64,000 bases of DNA from Chelativorans salis (GTDB taxonomy: Bacteria; Pseudomonadota; Alphaproteobacteria; Rhizobiales; Rhizobiaceae): positions 1-64,000 of the forward strand of contig NZ_JAOCZP010000010.1 in NCBI RefSeq assembly GCF_025336525.1, written 5' to 3'. This document shows, in pieces, positions 9,122 to 17,451 of the stretch. The notes under the pieces are model-generated. The model saw nothing but the letters and a program-made list of their open reading frames with translations, made no database searches and was not told where the DNA came from. Each line of letters begins with the position of its first letter. Position 1 is the first letter of the stretch. The position numbers and the translations under genes were made by a program.

Positions 9122-9314
9122 GACGGTTTTGCGCTGGTGATGCAGGAGATGCTCATAGGCGAAATCGCGATCGGCGCGGTAATATCAAAAAGCCGACGGA
9201 TGGCCCGTTGCGGCGCTCCATATCACCGGCTCGTTCTCGGAGTGGCGGCAACAGGACTTCCGTGACCGCTTCGCCCCACTCGCGATGGAGGCCGCAGCTG
9301 CCCTGTGGCAGTGA
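9122..9314 (+). pseudogene. IclR-family regulator, C-terminal relic
   Basis: Two overlapping frames give the end of an IclR-type ligand domain. DGFALVMQEMLIGEIAIGAVI lies in one frame from 9122. After a one-base shift near 9185 comes ADGWPVAALHITGSFSEW and then RFAPLAMEAAAALW up to the stop at 9312-9314. This is the usual closing part of IclR effector domains (GxxIGAxI...PVAALHIxGS...F...PLxxEAA). The DNA-binding half and most of the sensor are absent. It follows ugpC on the same strand and may be what remains of a regulator of that operon. Confidence 0.6.
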
Positions 9315-9398
9315 TCGCTTGGCCTTCCATCGGTCACCAATGCCGGTGCCCGGTCCCGTCTGAGCAAGGCGCAATTTTGGGGCGTGCGGGAACCCGCT

Positions 9399-9549
9399 CT
9401 ATGTCGCGATGACCAGTAGGACGACGCCGTAGACAGCTAGAGCGAGCGTGCTCTCGAAGCCAACCCTGGCGAATCCCGCGCGCTCCCGGTGGAGCTATGT
9501 GCGCAATGAGGAAAGCTGCAGGCCAAGCGAATGGCACCAGGCGCTCCAC
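9399..9549 (-). pseudogene. Small membrane-protein relic
   Basis: On the minus strand an ATG at 9549 begins MERLVPFAWPAAFLIAHIA. After a frame change near 9480 the sequence continues GFARVGFESTLALAVYG and VVLLVIAT to a stop at 9399-9401. Two hydrophobic stretches suggest a short inner-membrane protein or the end of one, broken by an indel. The family was not recognised. Confidence 0.3.
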
Positions 9550-9655
9550 GACGGCTTCGCCATCGATGGCATCCTGTGTGGCGGTCTATGGCCCCTGCTG
9601 GCGCGCCACGCCGAGTACCTTACCGCCGGCGTAGTTCGAGGTTGGAAGGGCGCGC

Positions 9656-10060
9656 TCAGAAGGCTGGCGTGATCAGCGTCAGTGAAGGGAAATAGGTCTG
9701 GTAGCGGCCGACATCGCGGGTGAGCAGCGGCAGCCGACTGACCGCCGCATGAGCGCCGATGAAGAAATCCGGCAGCACACCGGTCCGTGTCCCGCCTGAC
9801 TTGCGGTAGCGGCTGAACACCTTTCCGGCAAGGAACAGCGCCGGCCGTGGCATCGCCCCGATCTCGAGGCCAGCAGCGTCAAGAAACCCGTCGAGATCCT
9901 CGATCCGACTGTAGCGGACCGAGAGCTCTGCATAGACGACGTCGTTGATCAGCAACGGTCCGCGCAACGAGGCGCCCTCGAGTTGCTCGATCGACCACTC
10001 CGCCCAGTGCTGATCGTCGGTGACGAGGTCGAGTAGAACGTTGGTGTCGACCAGCGTCAC
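9656..10060 (-). CDS. vapC: VapC-type PIN-domain toxin (AbrB-linked)
   Basis: This is a 134-residue PIN-domain RNase of the VapC toxin group. The acidic metal-binding residues are visible in order: Asp in MTLVDTNVLLDL, Glu in DVVYAELSVRY, Asp in GVLPDFFIGAHA and Asp in LLTRDVGRY. Members cleave specific RNAs, often tRNA or rRNA sites, when released from the antitoxin. The start overlaps the antitoxin stop by four bases (ATGA), the usual antitoxin-first coupled order. The RNA target cannot be read from the sequence. Confidence 0.9.
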   Translation of the reverse strand: MTLVDTNVLLDLVTDDQHWAEWSIEQLEGASLRGPLLINDVVYAELSVRYSRIEDLDGFLDAAGLEIGAMPRPALFLAGKVFSRYRKSGGTRTGVLPDFFIGAHAAVSRLPLLTRDVGRYQTYFPSLTLITPAF

Positions 10061-10290
10061 GCTTCGCCGCGCGTCAGCGCCATGATCGCCTCTGTGCTGA
10101 GCCCCTTGCCGGCATGGCCACGCAGCCTGGCAAAGCGACTTGTCGGCCGTTTTTCATCGGCAAGCACCAGCACTACGCTGCCGTCGGCGGCGCGGCGGAA
10201 ATCTACCTTGCTGCCCGGTGCGATTCCCAGCAGATCACGAACCGGCTTAGGGATCGTCACCTGGCCTTTTGCGGTTACAGTCGCGGTCAT
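10057..10290 (-). CDS. vapB: AbrB/SpoVT-type antitoxin
   Basis: This is a 77-residue antitoxin. The start at 10290 was chosen because it begins the swapped-hairpin DNA-binding domain directly: MTATVTAKGQVTIPKPV, then DLLGIAPGSKVDFR. This is the AbrB/MazE-like beta-barrel (TxxTxKGQVTIPKxVR). The C-terminal tail (STEAIMALTRGEA) should wrap and block the PIN toxin. It probably represses its own promoter in the roughly 200 bases between 10290 and the IS256 end at 10493; no operator is clear there. Confidence 0.9.
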   Translation of the reverse strand: MTATVTAKGQVTIPKPVRDLLGIAPGSKVDFRRAADGSVVLVLADEKRPTSRFARLRGHAGKGLSTEAIMALTRGEA

Positions 10291-11767
10291 TGCACCCTCG
10301 GTAAGGACGTTTCGCAAGAAGGTATTACCTCTCGGCAGGGGATGCAAGCGATCGATGCAAACACAGCCCCGGAGCAGGCCAGTCACGTCTTCGGTGTGAA
10401 GTTGTAGGACAGAACCGTCGGCGCGGCTGAGTGCCCTGTTGGCGCTTTCAGAGGCAAGCCAGCGGGATCGTAAGCCATTGATTCTTTTGTATCCGATCCG
10501 GGTCGTGCCCCGCTGAGTGGTGTAGCTCGGCGGTGACGAAGCCGCTCGCGAGCGCGCCCTCAACAGCGCTGTAGCGAGCGAGCGGCGAGCAGTGGTCATC
10601 GATGTTCTCCGGTAGGGTCGGGTTGCTCACACCAACCTGATTCGAAGGAAGCACCGATGACCAACGACATGATGAACCTGCGCACGCTCGTAGAGAAGAC
10701 CCCCGACGCCGATATCCTGCGCGAGATGATCGGCTTTGCCGCCGAACGGCTGATGGAGATGGAGGTTGGCGCTGCCACCGGCGCTGGCTATGGCGAGAAG
10801 AACCCGCTGCGCACGGCCCAGCGCAACGGCTATCGCGACCGGGACTGGGAGACGCGGGCCGGCACGGTCGAGCTGCGCATCCCCAAGCTCAGGAGGGGGT
10901 CCTATTTCCCCTCGTTCCTGGAGCCGCGGCGCATGGCCGAGAAGGCGCTGACGGCTGTCATCCAGGAAGCCTATATCCAGGGCATCTCGACGCGCTCGGT
11001 CGACGACCTGGTCAAGGCGATGGGCATGAGCGGTGTCTCCAAGAGCCAGGTCAGCCGGCTGTGCGAGGAAGGCTTTCCTCGACCGACCCATCGAGGGCGA
11101 CTGGCCGTATCTCTAGGTCGATGCCACCTATCTGAAGGTGCGCCGTGGTGGGCGCATCGTCTCCGTCGCCGTCATCATCGCCGTCGGCGTCAACAGTGAT
11201 GGCCGCCGCGAGGTGCTCGGCATGGAGGTTGGCGCGTCGGAAGCCGAGCCGATCTGGACGGAGTTCCTGCGCAAGCTGACGCGGCGCGGCCTGCGTGGCG
11301 TCAAGCTGGTCGTCTCCGACGCTCACGAAGGCATCAAGGCGGCGGTTTCCAAGGTTCTGTGCGCCACCTGGCAACGCTGCAGGGTTCATTTCGCCCGCAA
11401 CGTGCTCGCCCATGCCGGCAAGAGCGGCCGCCGCGTCGTCTCGGCCTTCAGCGCCACCGCCTTCGCCCAGGAGACGGCCGAGGCGGCAAGCCTGCAGTGG
11501 CGCGCCGTCGCCGACCAGATCCGGCCCAAGGTGCTGAAGCGCGCCGCCATCATGGACGAGGCCGAGCACGACGTGCTGGCCTACATGAGCTTCCCCAAGG
11601 AGCACCGCGTCAAGCTGCACTCGACGGATGACATCGACAAGTCTGACGTTGGCTCATTCGTTTCTTTGTTCGGTTCCGGTGAGCCGTTTCTTTGTGCTAT
11701 GGTCGCCCAGCACGGACGACCACGTGGCGAAGAGTGGCGCGAGAGGATGAAAGCGCCGCCGCGCAGC

Positions 11768-13003
11768 CTATAGTCGCTCCTCCTTTGTGGCGTCCGTGCG
11801 CCGCTTCGGCCCTCGTGATCGCCAGTGCCGGACCATCAGCTCGTAGGCATGCTCGGCATTTTCGGCCGCGGCCTTCTCCCGGTTGCGCACCTCCTTCACA
11901 TTGTAGGCGTAGGCCGCTCCGCGGCGCCCAACACCGCGCTGGCTCGGCGCGCCGGCCTTGAGGGCGCGTTGCCGTTGCTTCGCCGCCACCAGCGCAGGGC
12001 GGACCCAGAAGTAGCCCTGCTCCCTGGTCAGCAAGTGCCAGATCAGCACGGCGAGCTTGCGGGCAACGGCGACCGCCGCGACCTGATGGCCACGTTTGCT
12101 GCGGATGCGCAGGAAGAAGGCTCTGAGTGGGCCGGGCGCCTTCGCCGCCGCCCAGGCAGCCTCGACCAGCACGGCGCGGGCATGGGAACGCCCATGTTTG
12201 CTGATCCGCCCATACTGAGCGATGCCAAGGCCGGATTGGCGGACACGCGGATTGAGGCCAAAGTAGCTCACCAGTTTCTGTGGCTCATTGAACCGCCGGA
12301 TGTCGCCGATGGCGGCGATGATACCGGTTGCCACGATGGCATTCACGCCGGTGATCGTTTGAAGCCGACGGACCTGCGGGTCGTCGACCGCCTCCATGGC
12401 GATGTCGACATCAAGGTCTGCCAAGTCCTCGGCCAGGCGATCAATCTCGCGAATGTGGCGAGCGATGGCGGCCCGCTCGTCGTCGGGGAGCACCTGCCGC
12501 TCGAGCCAGGCCCGGCCGCGATTGTTGAACAGATCGGCATGCGGGCACTTCGGCACCAGATGCGCTTGCAGGATGCCATGCACCTCGTTCTTCACCCGCG
12601 TGCGGTGCCGTACGACCTGATTGCGTCGGGCGACAAGACGGCGAAGACGCTCGGTGCGCTCGTCCGGAACCCACACTTCCGGCAAAAAGCCACCGGCCTG
12701 CAGCTGCGCCAGAACGCCAGCGTCGATCTTGTCGGTCTTGATCCTCGCGTGGGCGATCGCCTTCACCTGCATCGGGTTGGCGACAATCACCCGGCCGACG
12801 AAAGGCGACAGCACCCGCACCACCGCCATAGCATTGCCGGTCGCCTCGACAACGACCTCGTCCTTCTTGCCCAGACTGCGGCCGAACCCTTCCAGTCCCG
12901 AGCGGGTCATGTCGATCCGGCCGTGATGGCGCAGCCGGCCGTCTTCCCAGAACACCACCTCCGCGAAGGTGCGGTGAATGTCCATTCCAATCACACGTCT
13001 CAT
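11768..13003 (-). CDS. IS110-family transposase (DEDD recombinase)
   Basis: This is a 411-residue intact IS110-type transposase. The N-terminal RuvC-like domain starts MRRVIGMDIHRTFAEVVFW with Asp8 as first acidic residue. EATGN and KTDKIDA follow as further DEDD positions. The C-terminal Tnp_20 domain has LQTITGVNAIVATGIIAAIG and FGLNPRVRQSG, then GRISKHGRSHARAVLVEAA. These enzymes use an element-encoded bridge RNA to choose target and donor sites and make no target duplication. The frame is complete with no visible lesion, so the element may still be active. It sits in the IS256 transposase gene in the opposite orientation. Confidence 0.92.
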   Translation of the reverse strand: MRRVIGMDIHRTFAEVVFWEDGRLRHHGRIDMTRSGLEGFGRSLGKKDEVVVEATGNAMAVVRVLSPFVGRVIVANPMQVKAIAHARIKTDKIDAGVLAQLQAGGFLPEVWVPDERTERLRRLVARRNQVVRHRTRVKNEVHGILQAHLVPKCPHADLFNNRGRAWLERQVLPDDERAAIARHIREIDRLAEDLADLDVDIAMEAVDDPQVRRLQTITGVNAIVATGIIAAIGDIRRFNEPQKLVSYFGLNPRVRQSGLGIAQYGRISKHGRSHARAVLVEAAWAAAKAPGPLRAFFLRIRSKRGHQVAAVAVARKLAVLIWHLLTREQGYFWVRPALVAAKQRQRALKAGAPSQRGVGRRGAAYAYNVKEVRNREKAAAENAEHAYELMVRHWRSRGPKRRTDATKEERL

Positions 13004-13252
13004 CGGCTCCTCTCCAAAAACAGTCGGGAGCCGGCGGGCGACGCGACACCTACGGATCCGCGCTCTCGGCGCAACCGGGCAGGTCGCAGGGGCGGCCAGC
13101 TATTAACGCGAGCTCGCAGCTCATCGAATGGATCGGCCTGCCCGCACTTGGCGTGCTCCCGGTGCCCCTGTCCCGGATGGTCGCACCATACGCCGAAAAT
13201 CACGCATCTCCAGCGCGGACCGGATGGCACCGTCATGATCATACCGGCTATC
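13004..13252 (-). ncRNA. Candidate bridge RNA region of the IS110-group element
   Basis: In the IS110 group the bridge RNA is encoded in the non-coding end upstream of the transposase. Here that end is 249 bases long and GC-rich, longer than the other end. I base the call on position and group only; the two guide loops were not resolved by eye. The target-side guide should pair with the IS256 sequence around CACTCGAC and AATCCGAT. Confidence 0.4.
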
Positions 13253-13405
13253 AATCCGATCGAGCGGCTCAACGGCGAGATCAAGCGGCGCACCGAGGTC
13301 GTTGGCATCTTCCCCAATGACGGCGCCATCGTCCGCCTCGTCGGCGCCTTGCTGCTTGAACAGAATGATGAATGGGCCGTGCAGCGGGCCCGATACATGA
13401 CGCTT

Positions 13406-13674
13406 GTGTGGATGCCAGCCGTTTTGCAAGGAAGATGTTGAACCTTTGAGCACGTGATCGAGTGCGGTCTTGTGTCAGGCCTTCATTTTGCGGCCATCGA
13501 AGTGCCGCGGGCCGGTATGGTGATACGCGGATCAGGTCCAAATCTAGAAAACGAGCGCGAGGCTCGAAGCGTCATTCTGGTTCTCCTGACCCCGATCTGA
13601 TCGATCATTTGCCCATGCAGTTCATGCCTTCCTCACATCCCCGACGGACCGGCTTCAGCTTTCCTGGGCCGTGG
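13406..13674 (-). ncRNA. Candidate bridge RNA region of the IS1111-group element
   Basis: IS1111-group elements are reported to carry the bridge RNA in the end downstream of the transposase. Here that end is 269 bases long, against 88 bases at the other end, matching the expected asymmetry. The call rests on position; I did not resolve loops. If correct, its guide should pair with the IS256 target around CATGACGCTTGAGACC. Confidence 0.4.
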
Positions 13675-14702
13675 TCATACAGGCGCCGCCGCCGGATACC
13701 GGTAGTTCTCTCCTTTCGTCAGCATGGCCCAAATCCCGCGCGCCATTTTGTTGGCCAGCGCGACAGCCACCAGCATGCGTGGCTTCTTGGCCATCATCCG
13801 GGCCAGCCAGGAGCCCCGTGGAGCCCCCTTCCGGGACGCCCATCGAATAACGGCCATTGCGCCAATTATGAGCAGCCGTCGAATGTCTTGCTGGCCCATC
13901 TTCGATACCTTCCCCAGCCGCTGTTTCCCGCCGGTCGAACTCTGCCGTGGTACAAGTCCAAGCCATGCGGCAAAATCGCGGCCGCATTTGAACGTTGCCA
14001 TGGGTGGCGCAAAGGTCTCGATCGCAAGAGCGGTGATAGCGCCCACGCCCGGCATCGTCCGCAAGCGTCGGGACGTCTCGGCCCGGTCGGATAACGCATC
14101 TATCTTCCGGCTCAGCGCTTCGACCCGCCGTGTCAATTGCGAGATCTGCCCCAACAGGTCGCGGCAGATCTCGCGCACCAGAGCCGGCACATTGGACTTC
14201 GCGTCCTCAACGATCTCCTCAAGGCGGCTTAGGTAACGGATTCCTTGCGGTGCGATTTGGCCGAATTCATAGAGGTGCGCACGCAATGCGTTGACCAGTT
14301 CGGTGCGCTGATTGATCAGCTGTTCGCGGGCGCGAAACACAATCGCGCGAGCCTGCTGCTCTTCCGTTTTGGCCTCGACAAAGCGCATCGTCGGCCGTTG
14401 TGCAGCTTCAACTATTGCTTCCGCATCAGCAGCATCGTTTTTTGCCGTTTGAGGAACGGCTTCACATAACGCGGCGCGATCAGCCTCGCTTCATGGCCAA
14501 GTCGGGCCATCTCGCGAGCCCAATAGTGCGAGCCGGCACACGCCTCCATGGCGACAATGCAGGCCGGCTGGACCGTCATAAACCTACGAAATTGGAAACG
14601 CGTCAGCTTCTTCCGGAATATGACTGAGCCGTCAGCCGCCGCCCCATGCAGCTGAAATACATTCTTTGCCAGATCAACCCCGATGATGGTAACCGTTCTC
14701 AT
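13675..14702 (-). pseudogene. IS1111-group transposase with one-base frameshift
   Basis: This is a DEDD transposase of the IS110/IS1111 type starting MRTVTIIGVDLAKNVFQLHG (minus strand, ATG at 14702). The second part holds MRFVEAKTEEQQARAIVF, then MPGVGAITALAIETFAPPM and PRQSSTGGKQRLGKVSKMGQ. The two frames meet at a run of six A (minus strand, plus-strand T run near 14439-14444) in KPFLKRQK. One more A would give KRQKNDAADAEAIVEAAQ, the conserved family sequence with a catalytic Asp. So a single-base loss, a read error or transcript slippage separates it from a working enzyme. Confidence 0.85.
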
Positions 14703-15152
14703 GGATGCCTGCCTCTCCTTTGCGTGGCCTAACACCACAACCTTGGCACATTGCGATGCCGTCGGAGAAGGCTGGCATCCACCCCATCTTGAGACCATCA
14801 GCCAGATGAGCGATGATTCGCTCATCAGCCTGCCGGCAGTGGCACGCTGATCATTCCGGCCCTGCCGGAGAGCGCGGCGACCAAGGCCGTCAGTTACACC
14901 ACCTCCGTGGGCACAATCCCGATCCGCGTAACGGAGGCTATCGTTGCTATCACTTCCGTCACCGCGGATGATCTTCGGCATCCGTTCTCCCTAGCGATAA
15001 TGACTTCACGTCGGGACTGTACAGGACTGCGCCCTGGAGGCCTCAGGGGCCTGAAAAGCGCTGATCTCTGACGGTTTCGAAGCCGTAGGGACGGTGAGAA
15101 GGCGCTCTAGAGACGTTTGTGTTTGTACAGCGGCATTGCGAACGCCCATTTA

Positions 15153-15249
15153 TGTCGATATATTTGCGAATCATCGACACATTTCAATGATGTGTCGACG
15201 CTATCGACATTTTCCGACGACGTGTCGATCCAGATAGGAACCATCGACA
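15153..15249 (+). promoter_or_regulatory. Six phased TGTCGAT/ATCGACA sites before fic
   Basis: The heptamer TGTCGAT or its complement ATCGACA occurs at 15153 (forward), 15173 (reverse), 15193 (forward, TGTCGAC), 15203 (reverse), 15223 (forward) and 15243 (reverse). Steps are 20, 20, 10, 20 and 20 bases, and orientation alternates throughout. The last site touches the start codon. Such spacing puts all sites on one DNA face. I infer an operator for cooperative repression, perhaps by the Fic protein's own C-terminal DNA-binding-like domain. Confidence 0.8.
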
Positions 15250-16352
15250 TGCCGTTTCGGCCGGACCGCCCCTACAACGATCTCCCTCCCCTGCCCCCGC
15301 AACAGGATTTGGAGACGAAAGCCATCTTGAAGGCGTGTATCGCGGCCCGCGCCGCACTGGCCGAGGTCAGAGTATCGGGTCAACTCATTCCGAACCAGGC
15401 CGTGCTGATCAACTCTATACCGCTCCTTGAGGCACAAGCGAGCTCGGAAATCGAAAACATCGTCACAACAGCTGACCGCCTGTTCCGTTTCGCCAACGAA
15501 CCCGGGAACCAGGCCGACGCGGCGACGAAGGAGGCGCTGCGCTATCGCACCGCTCTCCATCAGGGATTCAGGATGCTCAAAGATCGTCCACTATCGACGT
15601 CGATGGCAGTCGAAGTCTGTCGGACAATCAAGGGTGTCGAACTTGACATTCGCGCTACGCCTGGCACCGCACTGATGAACGATGCCACCGGGCACGTCAT
15701 CTACACACCGCCTGAAGGCAGAGAGCTGCTTCGCGATAAGCTCGCAAACTGGGAGCGGTATATCCACGAGGCCGAGGAGATCGATCCCCTGATCCGACTC
15801 GCTGTCATGCACTACCAATTCGAGGCGATCCATCCATTCACCGACGGCAACGGCCGAACCGGGCGTGTCCTGAATCTGCTTTATCTCGTCGACAAGGGCC
15901 TTCTCGACATCCCGGTGCTCTATCTCAGCCGATACATCATCCGCAACAAGCCGGCCTACTACCGCCACCTCCTAGGGGTCACAACCAACGGCGCCTGGGA
16001 GAGCTGGATCCTTTTCATGCTCGAGGCTGTGCGGGAGACGGCCGAGTGGTCGACGAACAAGATCCGCGCGGTACGCGAGCTGCTCGATCAGACTGCCGAG
16101 CGGATGCGGCGAGACACCCCGAAGATCTATTCGCGTGAGCTCGCCGAAATCATCTTCGTCAACCCCTATTGCCGGATCAGCGATTTGGTCGCAGCAGGCA
16201 TCGCCAAGCGGCAATCAGCATCGGTTTATCTGAAGGCTCTTGTGGAGCGAGGCCTGCTTGAAGAGATCAAGGCTGGCCGCGAGAACCTCTACATCAATCC
16301 GGCCTTAATGCGCCTTCTGACAGACGGACGGGTTAGCGAGGCGCAACGATGA
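15249..16352 (+). CDS. Fic-domain protein (class II, self-inhibited)
   Basis: This is a 367-residue Fic protein. The core motif HPFTDGNGRTGR is complete at residues 195-206, with the catalytic His195 and the phosphate-binding Asn and Arg, so AMP transfer to a target hydroxyl is possible. An N-terminal inhibitory motif of the S-x-x-x-E-N kind is present at residues 65-70 (SSEIEN), marking a class II Fic that blocks itself. The end (residues about 285-365, with NPYCRISDLVAAGIAKRQSA and LVERGLLEE) looks like a winged helix, which could bind DNA. The start at 15249 was chosen because it precedes the conserved MPFRPDRPYNDLPPLP and lies at the last operator-like site. No antitoxin gene is next to it. 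Confidence 0.9.
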   Translation: MPFRPDRPYNDLPPLPPQQDLETKAILKACIAARAALAEVRVSGQLIPNQAVLINSIPLLEAQASSEIENIVTTADRLFRFANEPGNQADAATKEALRYRTALHQGFRMLKDRPLSTSMAVEVCRTIKGVELDIRATPGTALMNDATGHVIYTPPEGRELLRDKLANWERYIHEAEEIDPLIRLAVMHYQFEAIHPFTDGNGRTGRVLNLLYLVDKGLLDIPVLYLSRYIIRNKPAYYRHLLGVTTNGAWESWILFMLEAVRETAEWSTNKIRAVRELLDQTAERMRRDTPKIYSRELAEIIFVNPYCRISDLVAAGIAKRQSASVYLKALVERGLLEEIKAGRENLYINPALMRLLTDGRVSEAQR

Positions 16353-16821
16353 ACTCTTCTGCTGCTCATGGTCGGTTATCAGAAATCGCTGACCTGTCGG
16401 CGCCGAGCGTCATGCGGCGCGCCGTGGGGCCGGCGCCCGTTTGACCGCTGTTCAGCCCGCCGTTGTAGGCTGTGCTTGGCGTGCAGGTGACACCGAGCCC
16501 CCCGTGGCGTCGACTGCGCTGTCCAGCACGCGCACGTCCTTGTCCGGACGACCGCGACCAAGCAGATAGTCGACATCGATATGCGGATCGACGACGACGG
16601 CAGGCGCAGCGTCGAAAGGGAGAAGGTCTTCATCTACATTTACGACATCGGCCTCGGGCTGGGAGAAGGGGCAGGTCGAAAACGAGCTCGGATGCGCTTC
16701 AAGAACTACACAGCTGGCGCTTGGAATAACAGCACGTTCCGGGCCGCATGTGGCATACTGCTGAAGTAAAACCTGCCACCGCCTGTCGTGGCGCAGTCGC
16801 CACGACAGGCGACCTGCTACC
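16353..16821. other. Region without a recognisable gene
   Basis: Open frames exist on both strands (for example a plus frame 16581-16769 with IYIYDIGLGLGEGAGRKR and an overlapping minus frame), but none has a ribosome site, a family match that I recognise, or an intact start. It may be decayed coding DNA. Near 16782-16812 the self-complementary CCTGTCGTGGC/GCCACGACAGG arms form a hairpin just past the stop of the leftward secreted protein, a plausible transcription end. Confidence 0.5.
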
Positions 16822-17451
16822 TCACTGTAGCGCGAAGCAGTAGAACAACCCGTCTCCGCCAGTGCCTTGCAGGGCTGTTTGGCTGCATCCGCGAGACGGG
16901 TGCGATGAATTCCAGGATTTCGCTTCGGCGGACTCGTCAAGGCCCATTCGGTCATGGTGGCCTACCATTGCGCTCCCGTCATCTGCATTGGATGTCCAGT
17001 CCTCGCATGTGGCCTCATGCACTGTCCCATCCGGCATTGACCCTGTCAGAATATCATGGCGATTTGGGTCGTCGCCGCGGCCGTTCACCATCTCACCATG
17101 TTCGTCGAGCGCCGTCTCTTTGCTGATGCGGTTCTGTTCGCTGTGCAGCGCATCCAAACTCTCGGCGATTGTTTCGCCCTTAGCATTGACCCATGGGCCG
17201 GCGCCTATGCGATCACGCGCGTTGGTATCGCTGGTACTAAGATAGGCTGCCCAAGTTTTGCCTGTAACGCCTGCCGCTTCGGCGAGACTGGAACAGTGGG
17301 CATCGGCTCCCTCCAACCCACCTAAATTGGCGCCGTCACCCGATCCCTCGCTGGTGACGAAGAAGCTCATGGAACCGTCTTGCGCAGTAGCGACTGCAAC
17401 GTTGGAGAGGGCAAGAATGACTGAAGCAGACAGTATGGTGACATGTTTCAT
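16822..17451 (-). CDS. Secreted lectin-like protein
   Basis: This is a 209-residue exported protein. The start at 17451 follows GGGAGGAAAC and begins a signal peptide (MKHVTILSASVILALSNVA, cleavage near residue 24). The mature sequence has FFVTSEGSGDGANLGGLEG, ADAHCSSLAEAAG, TWAAYLSTS, a central region DDPNRHDILTGS and a C-terminal Cys pair in HPSRGCSQTAL and GLFYCFALQ. This is the layout of rhizobial exported proteins annotated as lectins with a C-type-lectin-like (DUF1554-like) fold. The ligand is unknown. It stands alone on the minus strand. Confidence 0.75.
   Translation of the reverse strand: MKHVTILSASVILALSNVAVATAQDGSMSFFVTSEGSGDGANLGGLEGADAHCSSLAEAAGVTGKTWAAYLSTSDTNARDRIGAGPWVNAKGETIAESLDALHSEQNRISKETALDEHGEMVNGRGDDPNRHDILTGSMPDGTVHEATCEDWTSNADDGSAMVGHHDRMGLDESAEAKSWNSSHPSRGCSQTALQGTGGDGLFYCFALQ

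Larger units (their letters stand above)
11626..13252 (-). mobile_element. IS110-group insertion element inside IS256 transposase
   Basis: The IS256 reading frame breaks off after CACTCGAC at about 11625 and resumes at AATCCGATCGAG at about 13253. The roughly 1.63 kb between them contains one IS110 transposase gene on the minus strand. No terminal inverted repeats are visible, as expected for the IS110 group. The longer non-coding end (about 249 bases, 13004-13252) lies upstream of the transposase and the shorter (about 142 bases) downstream. Joints are placed by protein homology and may be off by a few bases. Confidence 0.8.
13406..14790 (-). mobile_element. IS1111-group insertion element inside IS256 transposase
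   Basis: The 1385-base insert begins right after ACGCTT and ends with CTT before GAGACC, so the IS256 codons ACG CTT GAG ACC are rejoined on its removal. It has inverted repeats GTGTGGATGCCAGCC at 13406-13420 and, inverted, at 14770-14784 (14 of 15 match). The left copy is flush with the end. The right copy is set in by six bases. This asymmetry is the mark of the IS1111 subgroup of IS110. Confidence 0.85.
10657..14850 (+). pseudogene. IS256-family transposase, multiply disrupted
   Basis: The pieces are 10657-11625, 13253-13405 and 14791-14849. The first starts [20 protein letters not shown] and carries the mutator-type DDE aspartates in [13 protein letters not shown] and VVSDAHEGIKAAV. Within it the frame is already lost near 11070: residues equivalent to IDERV are missing after LCEE, and a TAG at 11114-11116 replaces the Trp or Gln codon expected before VDATY. 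The IS110-group insertion sits just before the catalytic-Glu motif NPIERLNGEIKRR. The IS1111-group insertion sits after RYMTL, the remaining end being ETISQMSDDSLISLPAVAR. The order of events (point decay or insertions first) cannot be told. Confidence 0.85.
10493..14930. mobile_element. IS256-family element interrupted by two IS110-type elements
   Basis: Imperfect terminal inverted repeats can be matched between about 10495-10528 (GATCC..GTCGTGCCC..GTGGTGTAGCT) and 14892-14924 (the reverse complement of GATC..GTGCCC..GTGGTGTAACT). Between them lies one IS256-type transposase in three pieces, plus an IS110-group element (11626-13252) and an IS1111-group element (13406-14790). Removing both restores the transposase joints (LHST to NPIERLN, and YMTL to ETISQ). 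I could not match a flanking target duplication. The IS256 element itself is dead. Confidence 0.75.

Noticed and set aside
11825-13441. A 538-codon open frame on the plus strand across the IS110 element
   Set aside because: It is antisense to the IS110 transposase; only its last part (NPIERLNGEIKRR onward) is real and belongs to the IS256 transposase.
14430-14450. Programmed frameshifting at the A6 run of the IS1111 transposase
   Set aside because: IS110-family transposases are not known to use it, and no stimulatory structure was noticed; a simple one-base loss explains the data better. Kept only as an open check.
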